A stretch of DNA of 64,000 nt from an uncultured Lachnospiraceae bacterium. Its GTDB lineage: Bacteria > Bacillota > Clostridia > Lachnospirales > Lachnospiraceae. Each line of letters starts with the position of its first letter. Position 1 is the first letter of the stretch. The position numbers were made by a program, and so were the translations under genes. The stretch is from assembly GCA_910577735.1 (NCBI GenBank), contig CAJTOO010000007.1, forward strand, positions 350 to 64,349. The letters are read 5' to 3'. Shown in pieces: positions 56,382 to 64,000 of the stretch. Under the pieces are notes generated by a model. The model did not search any database. It had not been told where the DNA came from and was given only the letters and a program-made list of their open reading frames with translations.

Positions 56382-56660
56382 CTACTTTGCAAACAAATCC
56401 GCATGCGTCCCGGTGCGGGAAGCCGTCAAAAGCAGTTTCCCCTTATCTACAACATAAATGAGAAGCCAGTCCGGCAAAATATGACATTCTCGAAAACCTG
56501 CATAATCTCCCAGCAAGCCATGATCCCTATAACGTTGCGCAAGCGCCTGTTCCTTTTGAAGCGATTCAATCACTTCCTCCAGCAACTTCATATCATAGCC
56601 CCTTTTCTTCAAGCGCTTATAGTCTTTACGAAATTGTCCGGTGGTTACTAGTTCTAGCAT
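56382..56660 (-). CDS. yafQ: YafQ-family toxin (RelE/ParE superfamily mRNA interferase)
   Basis: A 92-residue toxin. QFRKDYKRLKKRGYD, GLLGDYAGFRECHILPDWLLIYV and the C-terminal RTGTHADLF (with the catalytic histidine) match YafQ. It would cut mRNA at the ribosome when free of antitoxin. Its start overlaps the antitoxin gene by 7 bases. A complete, apparently intact pair lies in the middle of the polysaccharide locus, in the same direction. Confidence 0.87.
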   Translation of the reverse strand: MLELVTTGQFRKDYKRLKKRGYDMKLLEEVIESLQKEQALAQRYRDHGLLGDYAGFRECHILPDWLLIYVVDKGKLLLTASRTGTHADLFAK

Positions 56661-56953
56661 GACGCACCGTCCTCTTCCGCATCCAGTTCTTTAAAAAGCT
56701 CATGTACTGAAGCATAATGCTTCACCTGCATCTGACCTCCCATGATAACCCTTGCTTCATTCATGGCTGCTTCTGTTTCCTCATTATAGCGCGGCTGCTT
56801 CATCTCAAAGGGAAGCCCGCCTTCCATGATAGACTTGCGAAGAAAAATATTAATTGCATCCGTAACCGTTATTCCAAAGCTGGAAAACAGCTTTTCTGCA
56901 CTTGCTTTTGTTTCAGGATCAATCCGAACATTAATGTTTGCGGTTTTTGCCAT
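56654..56953 (-). CDS. dinJ: RelB/DinJ-family antitoxin
   Basis: A 99-residue antitoxin. ANINVRIDPETKASAEKLFSSFGITVTDAINIFLRKS is the ribbon-helix-helix DNA-binding domain of RelB/DinJ; the C-terminus is acidic and wraps the toxin. The start at 56953 has GAGAGG eight bases upstream; an ATG 18 bases earlier is less likely. It should repress its own promoter, probably near the direct repeats at 57003-57047. Confidence 0.87.
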   Translation of the reverse strand: MAKTANINVRIDPETKASAEKLFSSFGITVTDAINIFLRKSIMEGGLPFEMKQPRYNEETEAAMNEARVIMGGQMQVKHYASVHELFKELDAEEDGASC

Positions 56954-57002
56954 GTCGTTTACCTCTCTCATAAATTTATTGACAGCCTGCTCTTACTATA
57001 TT

Positions 57003-57047
57003 ACCGAATTTACTTATAGCCTTGCTATTCACCGAATTTACTTATAG
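57003..57047. repeat. 17-bp direct repeat upstream of the antitoxin gene
   Basis: Two exact copies of ACCGAATTTACTTATAG (57003-57019 and 57031-57047), 28 bases start to start, lie 50-95 bases upstream of the antitoxin start. AT-rich sequence with -10-like TATACT near 57048 on the minus strand suggests a promoter/operator of the toxin-antitoxin pair. Alternatively a scar of insertion. Confidence 0.5.
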
Positions 57048-57062
57048 TATATCCATTTGTAT

Positions 57063-58193
57063 TTACATTGTAAACACATTGTGAAACATTTCCACCAGCA
57101 ATTCATAATACTTTCTTGTCAGTCTCATCTGCTCATAAACACTAAAATCCACCTCGGCAACCCTATTCACAGGATTTTGCATCAGCCGGATCCATTCTTC
57201 CACATCATAGGGGTCCTTCACATAATTGGCCTTACCCTGGGTCACCTCCGGGATACAGGTCCTGTCCGTGGCAATCACCACTGTGCCAAAGAGCATAGCC
57301 TCCACAGGCGGCATCCCGAACCCCTCAAAGACACTGGGGAACAGAAAAGCCCTGCTGTGTTTGTACAGTGAATTTCTCTCATCGTTTTCCACAAATCCGG
57401 TGAGAATCACCTCATCCTGCAGCCCTCTCTTTGCTATCTGCGCCTGCAGTTTCTCCTGATTCTTCCCGCCCACGCCGGAAATCAACAGTTTCTTCGGCAG
57501 ATTGACCGCCCGGTCTTTGATCTGTCCCATCACTTCGATGATCGTGTCCAGATTCTTGTGGGGTATCAGCTGTGCTATGGTGTAATAGTATCCTTGGTCT
57601 TCGATATGGTACCGCTTAGAAAGCCGCCCGAAGGGCGCTGTCTCCTCCGCTTTCACGGTGATGGGGTTATAAATCGTGGTAATCTTTTCCGGCCTGATTC
57701 CATACCGGCTGATGATATCCTCCCGCACCCAGTCGGAAATGGCTATCAGGTGCCTGGACAAATGGGTATCCAGCCACCAGCAAAGTCTGGAATAAGCAAT
57801 CTCATGAAAGGGATGATATTCCGGGTAATGGGCCGCCTGCAGGTCGTGAATCACATTCACATAGGTAATGCCGCCGTTAAATAAGGGTCTGCAGTACACC
57901 GGAACGAAACACTTTCGGATTCCCTTTCGCCGCAGGAACCGATTCTGGCAGAAAAACTGCCACAAGATCCTGCCGGCAATATTGGCAGACACCACGTTTG
58001 TCTCCAGCATCTCTATGCGCGCATCCGCCGCATAATGAGCCAGGGATTCCCTGTTATCCTTTGATACCAGTAAAAAAAGGCGAAAAGGCTCCTTGAGTTG
58101 TAAGAAGCCATCCAAAAGATTTCTGATATAAAATTCCGTTCCCCCGACCTTCCTTGGCCGAAGCCACAATAAATCTACCGCTATCTCAAGCAT
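57063..58193 (-). CDS. Glycosyltransferase family 4
   Basis: A 376-residue GT-B enzyme. VDLLWLRPRKVGGTEFYIRNLLDG is the acceptor domain, NVIHDLQAAHYPEYHPF and AISDWVREDIISRYGI are typical of mannosyl/rhamnosyl-type GT4s, YYTIAQLIPHKNLDTII opens the donor domain and FPSVFEGFGMPPVEAMLFGTVVIATDRTCIPEV carries the E-x7-E motif. Start at 58193 has AAAGGA five bases upstream. Confidence 0.87.
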   Translation of the reverse strand: MLEIAVDLLWLRPRKVGGTEFYIRNLLDGFLQLKEPFRLFLLVSKDNRESLAHYAADARIEMLETNVVSANIAGRILWQFFCQNRFLRRKGIRKCFVPVYCRPLFNGGITYVNVIHDLQAAHYPEYHPFHEIAYSRLCWWLDTHLSRHLIAISDWVREDIISRYGIRPEKITTIYNPITVKAEETAPFGRLSKRYHIEDQGYYYTIAQLIPHKNLDTIIEVMGQIKDRAVNLPKKLLISGVGGKNQEKLQAQIAKRGLQDEVILTGFVENDERNSLYKHSRAFLFPSVFEGFGMPPVEAMLFGTVVIATDRTCIPEVTQGKANYVKDPYDVEEWIRLMQNPVNRVAEVDFSVYEQMRLTRKYYELLVEMFHNVFTM

Positions 58194-58321
58194 ATATTCC
58201 TTTCCTGCAGACCGGCTCACTGTTCCTTCTTGTCTGCCTGTCGTCAACTGCTCCCCAAACCATCCTGTCACTACTCAACTGCATGTAATATCACTGCTGT
58301 CACTGCCAACTGTATACAATA

Positions 58322-58696
58322 TCACTGCTGCCTCTTCTTATATTCCCCCTGCTCCAGCTCCCGCACCCGTTTATCAAGAATCGCCAGTTCCTGGGTCAGC
58401 GTCCGCAGTTTACGATTCTGTCTGGAAGCAATAGAGGTCAACGACAGCAGAATCAGTATGATAAAGCCGATGGAGAAAATAAACAATCCGTTCATATTAT
58501 CCTGTATGCCAAAGATACGGATAATCTTCGTAAGAAGTTCCGGCACCACCACCAGGATTCCCATGACAAAGCCGGCCACCAGCCACAACAGGGTATACTT
58601 GAGGTTCAGCGCCTTCTGTTTCAGGAAATACAAAATCACTATAAAGTAACTGATCACCAGAGCAATCAGCACCACTCGCAGATTATTGGGTATCAT
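58322..58696 (-). CDS. DUF2304 family small membrane protein
   Basis: A 124-residue protein with three predicted transmembrane helices (residues about 7-25, 35-55, 68-88) and a C-terminal coiled-coil tail with Arg/Glu repeats. DUF2304 proteins nearly always accompany a DPM1-like GT2, as here with 14 bases of overlap. Probably a membrane partner of that enzyme. Confidence 0.82.
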   Translation of the reverse strand: MIPNNLRVVLIALVISYFIVILYFLKQKALNLKYTLLWLVAGFVMGILVVVPELLTKIIRIFGIQDNMNGLFIFSIGFIILILLSLTSIASRQNRKLRTLTQELAILDKRVRELEQGEYKKRQQ

Positions 58697-59447
58697 CGTC
58701 TGTCATTTCCTCCTCTGCTTCTTCTCTCCGGCCTCTGCGCAGACCATAACTCAATCTGCAGACCAGAATGGCCAGCGTCACTTTGATCATATAGTAAACC
58801 GACTTTTTAAAGGTGATAGAACTGATGCCGCCCTCCCGCGCACGCATCTGTACCGGCACTTCTTTCACAACGCCGAGGTGCATGATAGCTTCCACAATAG
58901 CCTCCGGTTCCGGATAATCCGTGGGATAATCTTTGCTGTAAATCTCAATAAACATGCGGTTAACCGCCCGATAACCGCTGGTCACATCCATGATCTTCTT
59001 CCCCGTAGTCAGCCGGATCAGAAAACTTAAGATATAAATGCCCATCCTGCGGCTGGTCGAGGACTGGAACCCTTCTTTTTCCAGAAACCGGGAACCGATA
59101 ACCACATCGGCCTCTTTCTGAAGAAGCGGCTGCAAAAGCTTTTCCAGATAGGCAATATCATGCTGTCCGTCTCCATCCATCTGCACGGCAATATCGTAAT
59201 TGTTCTTGTACGCATAGATATATCCGGCCTGTACGGCACCGCCAATCCCCATGTTAATAGGCAGATCCAGATACTGGAAGTTCTCCCGTTTACAGAGTTT
59301 CAGGGTCGTGTCCGTGGAGCCGTCATTGACCACCAGATAATCATACTGGGGCGCTGTCTCCATCATATGGTTAACCACCTGCACGATATTCTCCGCCTCG
59401 TTGTAGGCTGGTATGATCACCAGAACTTTTCTCTTTTTATCTATCAT
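58683..59447 (-). CDS. GT2 polyprenyl-phosphate mannosyltransferase-like
   Basis: A soluble DPM1-like GT2 of about 254 residues: VLVIIPAYNEAENIV, YLVVNDGSTD, INMGIGGAVQAGYIYA, VQMDGDGQHD (DxD), VIGSRFLEKEG and DVTSGYRAVNR. It has only one weak hydrophobic segment at the C-terminus, so the DUF2304 partner probably supplies the membrane anchor. ATG overlaps the previous stop (TGATG). Confidence 0.85.
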   Translation of the reverse strand: MIDKKRKVLVIIPAYNEAENIVQVVNHMMETAPQYDYLVVNDGSTDTTLKLCKRENFQYLDLPINMGIGGAVQAGYIYAYKNNYDIAVQMDGDGQHDIAYLEKLLQPLLQKEADVVIGSRFLEKEGFQSSTSRRMGIYILSFLIRLTTGKKIMDVTSGYRAVNRMFIEIYSKDYPTDYPEPEAIVEAIMHLGVVKEVPVQMRAREGGISSITFKKSVYYMIKVTLAILVCRLSYGLRRGRREEAEEEMTDDDTQ

Positions 59448-61162
59448 CACTGCATTTCCTCATTCTTCTTCAGGAACTTTTTCTTTAAAAATCCCCGCAC
59501 GCGCACTCTCCACAGCTGTCTTAAGAGCAGATAGTAAGCCATATAAAAAGGGCCAAAAGTATACACCAGATACCTCTGCTGACCGAAGAAAACCAAAGAA
59601 ATGATGAGCACCATCACCACATTGGTTCCCAGTATCAGCGCCATCATCTCCGCGCCTTCCTTCCTGGTTCTGACATCTGCATAGCCCCAGATCATCAGCC
59701 CAAGCCCTGAAAGGTATAAAAAGGCCGTCACCAGATGACAGAACAGATAGAGGGGGGCAAACTGGAAAAACACCGTACAGATAAAAGCCTGCGGTAAAAG
59801 CATCAATGCATGATACAAGACTCTGCCCGCATGCGCCCGGATCAGTGTCAGACCTATGGTCTGCAAATGCCCGGCCCGAATGTCGCTAAACTGCTCTGAC
59901 TCTATGATTTCAGGGGCATGTTCCACATAATATTCCGAGGGTGTCATGAAGCAAATACCGCCAATCTTACCAAGACCGCCCACAATATCCTTCCACATCC
60001 ACAGCCCCTCTTTGGCATAGGCATAGCGTTCTTCTTCCGCATCCACCGCCTCATACAAGGCCAGGTACAAGCCTTTTAATACCGGATCTGTAAAAAGTTC
60101 GGCATCCTCATAGTCCGCTTCGTACATGCCTCTGGAAAAAAGCAGCGTCAGATACTGGCTGGTGCTGAAATTCTTATTCACCAGAGGCTCCTCTTCTTCC
60201 TGTGGTTCAGCCGCCGGTGTCTCCTGCGCTGCTTGCTGAGGCTGCGGCTCTTTCGTAACCGCCGGCGCACCTTGCGCTGTCTGCTGAGGCTGCGGCTCTT
60301 TCGTAACCGTCGGCGCACCTTGCGCAGTTTGCTGGGACTGTGCCTCTTCCGCCGCTGCCCGGGCCTCTTCTTCCTGCCTTCTCTCCTCCAGAACAATCTC
60401 GTAAATTTCCGGATGCTGCACCTTAAGTCCGAACAAATACAGACTATGATCCGTCTGCAGCATGACATGATATCCTTTGACAATTCCCAGAACCAGAAGA
60501 ACACCCGTCAGACTGACTGCCGCGCAGCCTGCAAGGCCAGCCAGAAACCCAAGCAGCTTTTGTACTTTCCCCTTTCCCTTCCCGCACATACACACCAGGT
60601 AGAGAAACACGATTCCACAGACACCGAAGAGTATCTGTAACTGGGATCTGACCGCCGAAAGAAATAATGTCATGCCAAATGCACCTGCCAGCCAGGCATA
60701 ACTTTTCTTCCAGACCGCTTTGAGAAGCACTGTGAGAAACACATAGAAAAGGGAATAAGCTATCCCCTCCGTCAAAATGGCCTGGGTCATCACCGCCCCC
60801 GGCATCTCAATGGTGTACGGATACAAGGCCAGTACACAGAATAAGCCGCCCTCTGCAGGATGGCATCCAAACTGCTTCCTGATGCTCTCTTCCAAAAGCA
60901 CCACCGAAATTGCCGCCAGCAGAGCCTGCTCTACAATCACTGCCCACAGATAAGAAGCATCCCCGAACAGACACTGGTTACACAACAGAAACAACGGATA
61001 AACCGGCATCACACCCTCATGCCAGCGAATGCGGATATAACTGCCGCTGTCATCGAACTGCACAGGCCCGGCATGTCCTGCCGCCAGGAAAAAGGTCAGC
61101 ACAGCGGCAAACAAAAACAGCCGAAATCCGTATTCAGTTAGGAAACGTTTCCCTTTCTTCAT
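59447..61162 (-). CDS. GT-C-like membrane protein with a Pro/Gln/Glu-rich repeat loop
   Basis: A 571-residue protein with about ten transmembrane helices. The first outer loop holds QFDDSGSYIRIRWHEG, with the DD pair typical of GT-C transferases that use polyprenyl-phosphate sugars. A long hydrophilic insertion (around residues 275-335) has a duplicated 16-residue unit rich in Pro, Gln and Ala, flanked by Glu-rich segments. It follows the ABC transporter and is coupled to the GT2 that may make its donor. Start at 61162 has GGAG seven bases upstream. Confidence 0.7.
   Translation of the reverse strand: MKKGKRFLTEYGFRLFLFAAVLTFFLAAGHAGPVQFDDSGSYIRIRWHEGVMPVYPLFLLCNQCLFGDASYLWAVIVEQALLAAISVVLLEESIRKQFGCHPAEGGLFCVLALYPYTIEMPGAVMTQAILTEGIAYSLFYVFLTVLLKAVWKKSYAWLAGAFGMTLFLSAVRSQLQILFGVCGIVFLYLVCMCGKGKGKVQKLLGFLAGLAGCAAVSLTGVLLVLGIVKGYHVMLQTDHSLYLFGLKVQHPEIYEIVLEERRQEEEARAAAEEAQSQQTAQGAPTVTKEPQPQQTAQGAPAVTKEPQPQQAAQETPAAEPQEEEEPLVNKNFSTSQYLTLLFSRGMYEADYEDAELFTDPVLKGLYLALYEAVDAEEERYAYAKEGLWMWKDIVGGLGKIGGICFMTPSEYYVEHAPEIIESEQFSDIRAGHLQTIGLTLIRAHAGRVLYHALMLLPQAFICTVFFQFAPLYLFCHLVTAFLYLSGLGLMIWGYADVRTRKEGAEMMALILGTNVVMVLIISLVFFGQQRYLVYTFGPFYMAYYLLLRQLWRVRVRGFLKKKFLKKNEEMQ
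60236..60331. repeat. Two tandem 48-bp repeats inside the membrane protein gene
   Basis: Near-identical units of 48 bp (60236-60283 and 60284-60331) code for TAQGAP(T/A)VTKEPQPQQ; a shorter partial unit follows. Length is a multiple of three, so copy-number change would keep the reading frame. Confidence 0.75.
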
Positions 61163-61200
61163 CCATCTTCTCCGCTTACACCAATCCATATCCTCATCTG

Positions 61201-62979
61201 CTAATCTGCAAACACTTCCTCTTTCCTGCGCTCCGCAATCCTGCCGTTTTCCACTTCGTAGATGGCATCCACATTGCGGATTGTGGTGAGTCTGTGGGCT
61301 ATGATAATCATGGTCTTCATACCCTGCAGATTCTCAATCGCCTCCATGACCGCCGATTCCGTCTCATTGTCCAGCGCGGAGGTAGCCTCGTCAAGCACCA
61401 GTATCTCCGGATCATGATAGAGCGCTCTGGCAATCCCGATCCTTTGTCTTTGCCCGCCGGATAATCTGACACCCCTGTCACCTACTATCGTATCAAGCCC
61501 CAGAGGCAGGCTCTCTATGAACTCTGCCAGCTGTGCCTTCTTCACTGCCTCCAGCACTGCCGCCTCATCAATCTCCGTCTCCTTGATACCAAAGGCAATA
61601 TTGTTGCGGATGGTATCATCGGATAAATAGATGACCTGCGGAATATATCCCACTTGGCCATGAAAGGTCTTTGGTTTTTCGTGGACATTGATCTGATCTG
61701 CCATGACCACACCTTTCTGCGGTTTCAAAAGCCCCAGTATAATGTCTACCATGGTAGTCTTGCCGGAACCCGTAGCGCCTATGAAAGCTACTGTAGTTCC
61801 CTTTGGAATTTCAAAGTTCACCCCATCAACCACCGGCTCCTGGGTATCCGGATAATAGTAGGTGACGTCCTTTATCTCTATGGCCTTTTGCAGGTTCCAG
61901 TCTTCCTTCACCTCAAGATTCTGCCTGTCCACATACTCTTCAATCCCCTTCAGGTCATGATAAACAAGTTCCACAGAGGGAAACGCATAGAGCATATTTG
62001 TAGCATGCTCGTTAATTCTGCCCACACTGGGCATCAGCCGCATGGCTGCCACCGCAAAAGCGGCAAGCTGAGAGACAAAGTAGTTCATATCCGCCTCACC
62101 AAAGGCCAGTTTCACCACAATCGCCACCAAAAGGCCCGTCATGGACACCGCTTCCACCATATATTTAGGCATAATGGAAATGGTTCTGGCTATCTGCAGA
62201 CCCTTTGCATATTTCTTAAAATATCCCTGAAACTGATCCGTAAAATAAGACTCCCGTTCCAGAATCTTAATCTCTTTGATTCCGCCCAGCGCCTGGTTCA
62301 TCCACTGGAAAATCTTCCCCTGATAGCCCTGGTTTTCCAGCCCCAGCCGCCGGCTGTATTTTCTGGTTGTCACGAAGAAGATTCCCACGAAAAAGGTCAG
62401 AAAGGCCAGCACGATAATCGTGATAGATTTACTCAAAATCAACAGATACAGTACCAACACGGCACAAACCACAAGTTCAGCCACCAATTCCAATGTATAA
62501 AGTACCACCTGCATAAAGCGGGAAGTGTCCTCGTGCAGACTGCGCTGCAGTGTGGCAATGTTATGGTTCAGATGAAAGGTATAGGGCTCCTTCATATAGG
62601 CATCCAGAAGTCTTGTGGAAAGTTTCATCTGCGTGTTGTAGGAAAATTTAAAAATGTACTTTTTCTCTACTATCAGATATAAATTTTTGACCACATAAAT
62701 AAAAATGATCACAAGGGTGAGCGCTATCATAAAATCATTTTGGGATCTGAAATGAAACCCCTCATAAACCGCACGCAGATACCAAGTATTTCCAATCTTG
62801 TCCACATTCGTAAGAATCTCAATAAACGGCATGAATATCACCACTGCCGCCAGTTCCAGAAAACTTCCCGCTGCAATCGCTGCCATGAGAAGCGCTATCT
62901 TCATCTTGTCTCTCCGGTCAAATATATAGGCCAGTTTGGAAAATACAAACTCTTCCTTTTTCCTTTTTTCTCTGCTCAT
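61201..62979 (-). CDS. PglK/MsbA-type ABC transporter (fused permease and ATPase)
   Basis: A 592-residue half-transporter with six N-terminal transmembrane helices and a C-terminal ATPase (Walker A GATGSGKTTMVD, signature LSGGQRQRIGIARAL, Walker B ILVLDEATSALD, and IIAHRLTTIRNVD). Same layout as the homologue at 29709-31502. Likely flips a lipid-linked glycan. The start at 62979 has GGAG upstream; the longer frame overlaps the previous gene's end. Confidence 0.85.
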   Translation of the reverse strand: MSREKRKKEEFVFSKLAYIFDRRDKMKIALLMAAIAAGSFLELAAVVIFMPFIEILTNVDKIGNTWYLRAVYEGFHFRSQNDFMIALTLVIIFIYVVKNLYLIVEKKYIFKFSYNTQMKLSTRLLDAYMKEPYTFHLNHNIATLQRSLHEDTSRFMQVVLYTLELVAELVVCAVLVLYLLILSKSITIIVLAFLTFFVGIFFVTTRKYSRRLGLENQGYQGKIFQWMNQALGGIKEIKILERESYFTDQFQGYFKKYAKGLQIARTISIMPKYMVEAVSMTGLLVAIVVKLAFGEADMNYFVSQLAAFAVAAMRLMPSVGRINEHATNMLYAFPSVELVYHDLKGIEEYVDRQNLEVKEDWNLQKAIEIKDVTYYYPDTQEPVVDGVNFEIPKGTTVAFIGATGSGKTTMVDIILGLLKPQKGVVMADQINVHEKPKTFHGQVGYIPQVIYLSDDTIRNNIAFGIKETEIDEAAVLEAVKKAQLAEFIESLPLGLDTIVGDRGVRLSGGQRQRIGIARALYHDPEILVLDEATSALDNETESAVMEAIENLQGMKTMIIIAHRLTTIRNVDAIYEVENGRIAERRKEEVFAD

Positions 62980-62995
62980 GTATGAACTGCTCCTT

Positions 62996-63580
62996 TTATC
63001 CCTGTTTTCCAAAAAGGCTCTGGCAAAGATTGCTGTGTGAATCTCTGTCACTGATCTTTCTGGCCGGTGCACCAGCCCAGGTAGTGCCTGCCTCAGTAAT
63101 ATCCCTGGTCACCACAGCGTTTGCTCCCACGGCCACATCATCTGCAATGCGGACGGCACCAATCACCTTCGCACCGCTTCCCAAATAACAGTTATCACCA
63201 ATCACTGCCGCCTCATGACTGCCGCCTGACGCACCTATCGTCACACCTTCCTGCAGACGGCAGTTTCTGCCGATCTTTGCACCCCCATGCACCACAATCG
63301 TTCCGTAGTGCACAATCGCCAATCCCGGTCCGAAAACATTGGCGGGAAGCGTCATCCCCAGGCGCACGCTCAGACGATGAAACCGATAGCCATAGTATTT
63401 TCTCAGCATATTTCCAACTGGCCCCTGTTTACAGTTTTTATAATACTCTACCCGGCGAAGCAGCCTTTCCAATTTCCATATCTCATCTCCAAAAAGACGC
63501 GGTTTCCTGTCATGCTGCCTCCCCAGTGCAAGCTGATCTTGTTTAATATATTCCTGATACTCTTCTTTACTGCTGATCAT
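62996..63580 (-). CDS. Serine O-acetyltransferase-like hexapeptide acetyltransferase
   Basis: A 194-residue protein with an N-terminal helical part and a left-handed beta-helix (LAIVHYGTIVVHGGAKIGRNC, EGVTIGASGG, VIGDNCYLGSGAKVIG, VAVGANAVVTRDI). It resembles CysE-type acetyltransferases used in capsule clusters to O-acetylate sugars. The true serine acetyltransferase function is less likely by context. AAAGGT lies upstream of ATG. Confidence 0.8.
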   Translation of the reverse strand: MISSKEEYQEYIKQDQLALGRQHDRKPRLFGDEIWKLERLLRRVEYYKNCKQGPVGNMLRKYYGYRFHRLSVRLGMTLPANVFGPGLAIVHYGTIVVHGGAKIGRNCRLQEGVTIGASGGSHEAAVIGDNCYLGSGAKVIGAVRIADDVAVGANAVVTRDITEAGTTWAGAPARKISDRDSHSNLCQSLFGKQG

Positions 63581-63742
63581 AATACAATACCTTTTCTAAT
63601 TAACGGAAATTGAGATATCCTTATCTATGCCACTGTTATATCACGATAACCTGCGGTCATCCCACATTGCCGGCTGCTCTTCCTACAGTGCCTCCGTTTC
63701 CTGCCCCGTCCTGATACATCCTGTTTCTTCGGTCCGCATATT

Positions 63743-64000
63743 CTATAACCACATCTTCACCTGGGAAAGATACTCTGTATATCCGGCCTCCCTGTTGGCC
63801 GCCTCTCCCTCAATCTCGTGTTTACCAAGCTTACATTTATCCGGCGTCTGTCTCACATACCACTCATACTCCAGATCCATATTTCCGATGTCCAGCACAC
63901 GATAACCTTTCCTGAATAATTCCAACGCAAGGAACTTGGCCGCCACCCCCACCGACAATAAGAACAGCCTGTCCTTTCCATAAGCCTCACAGGCACTGAG
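63743..64000 (-). CDS. GT-D fold glycosyltransferase (DUF1792-like), C-terminal fragment cut by window edge
   Basis: The frame is open from the window edge (64000) and ends at 63743, giving 85 residues. FLLSVGVAAKFLALELFRKGYRVLDIGNMDLEYEWYVR is the conserved C-terminal segment of GT-D glycosyltransferases, in which DIGN-DLEYEWY is a signature. The gene starts outside the window; its family commonly adds glucose in surface glycans and in serine-rich protein glycosylation. Confidence 0.75.
   Translation of the reverse strand, partial: LSACEAYGKDRLFLLSVGVAAKFLALELFRKGYRVLDIGNMDLEYEWYVRQTPDKCKLGKHEIEGEAANREAGYTEYLSQVKMWL

Noticed and set aside
60178..60504. Arg/Lys-rich open frame of 108 residues on the minus strand
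   Set aside because: It is an alternate-frame reading of the 48-bp repeat inside the membrane protein gene; the repeated basic pattern is caused by the repeat.
1..64000. CRISPR arrays, tRNA or rRNA genes
   Set aside because: No spaced short repeats, cloverleaf-like or rRNA-like stretches were seen; only the tandem and direct repeats listed.

Overview
This 64 kb window is one long, minus-strand cell-surface polysaccharide (capsule or cell-wall glycan) biosynthesis locus. The gene families, the strong GGAGG-type ribosome binding sites, the CE4 lipoprotein, the DUF2304/GT2 pair and the LTA-synthase-like sulfatase point to a Gram-positive Clostridia-type bacterium, most likely a Lachnospiraceae gut commensal; this is inference, because there is no marker gene. 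Every convincing gene except the first is on the minus strand. Many neighbours overlap by ATGA or are separated by only a few bases, so the locus looks like one or a few very long operons read from position 64000 toward 1. No gene-free stretch exceeds about 180 bases outside tandem-repeat and broken-gene regions. No rRNA, tRNA or CRISPR was seen.

Layout in the direction of transcription: 64-57 kb holds a GT-D glycosyltransferase (cut by the window edge), a hexapeptide acetyltransferase, a PglK-like ABC flippase, a GT-C-like membrane protein with a 48-bp repeat, a GT2/DUF2304 pair and a GT4. A DinJ/YafQ toxin-antitoxin pair sits at 56.4-57 kb. 56.3-45.6 kb holds two glycosyltransferases and a UDP-diacetamido-mannuronic-acid cassette (wbpI, wbpB, wbpD, wbpE) followed by an amidination cassette (wbpG, hisH-like, hisF-like) and an AsnB-like protein without the glutaminase cysteine. 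45.6-39.7 kb holds a GT4, a GT-B-like protein, a CMP-sugar cytidylyltransferase, an aldolase fused to a GT42/DUF115-like domain and a KdsC-like phosphatase; this may be an undescribed route to a CMP-activated acidic sugar. 39.6-33.2 kb holds a membrane protein, GT8, FkbM methyltransferase, GT2, and the FdtB/FdtA pair for dTDP-Fuc3N. 33.2-18 kb holds a sulfatase-fold phosphotransferase, a second PglK-like ABC transporter, GT61, a CgeB-like protein, a GtrII/GtrB pair, a Wzx flippase, an epimerase-like protein, O- and N-acetyltransferases, a CE4 deacetylase lipoprotein and a GT2. 18-0.3 kb is markedly more AT-rich and holds further glycosyltransferases (WbsX, GT11 fucosyltransferase, GT2, GT4), methyltransferases, asparagine synthase, and a nonulosonic-acid set (two NeuB-type synthases, NeuC, NeuA). 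The left edge is the tail of an IS110-family transposase.

The most striking observation is that two genes are interrupted exactly at long poly-G tracts (coding strand G11 in a methyltransferase, G10 near the 5' end of a GtrII-type glucosyltransferase). In each case removing one G restores one uninterrupted reading frame of sensible length and sequence. This is the signature of slipped-strand phase variation, and both loci are OFF in this sequence. A third, shorter G7 tract lies in an intact GT2. Together these would switch decoration of the surface glycan on and off.
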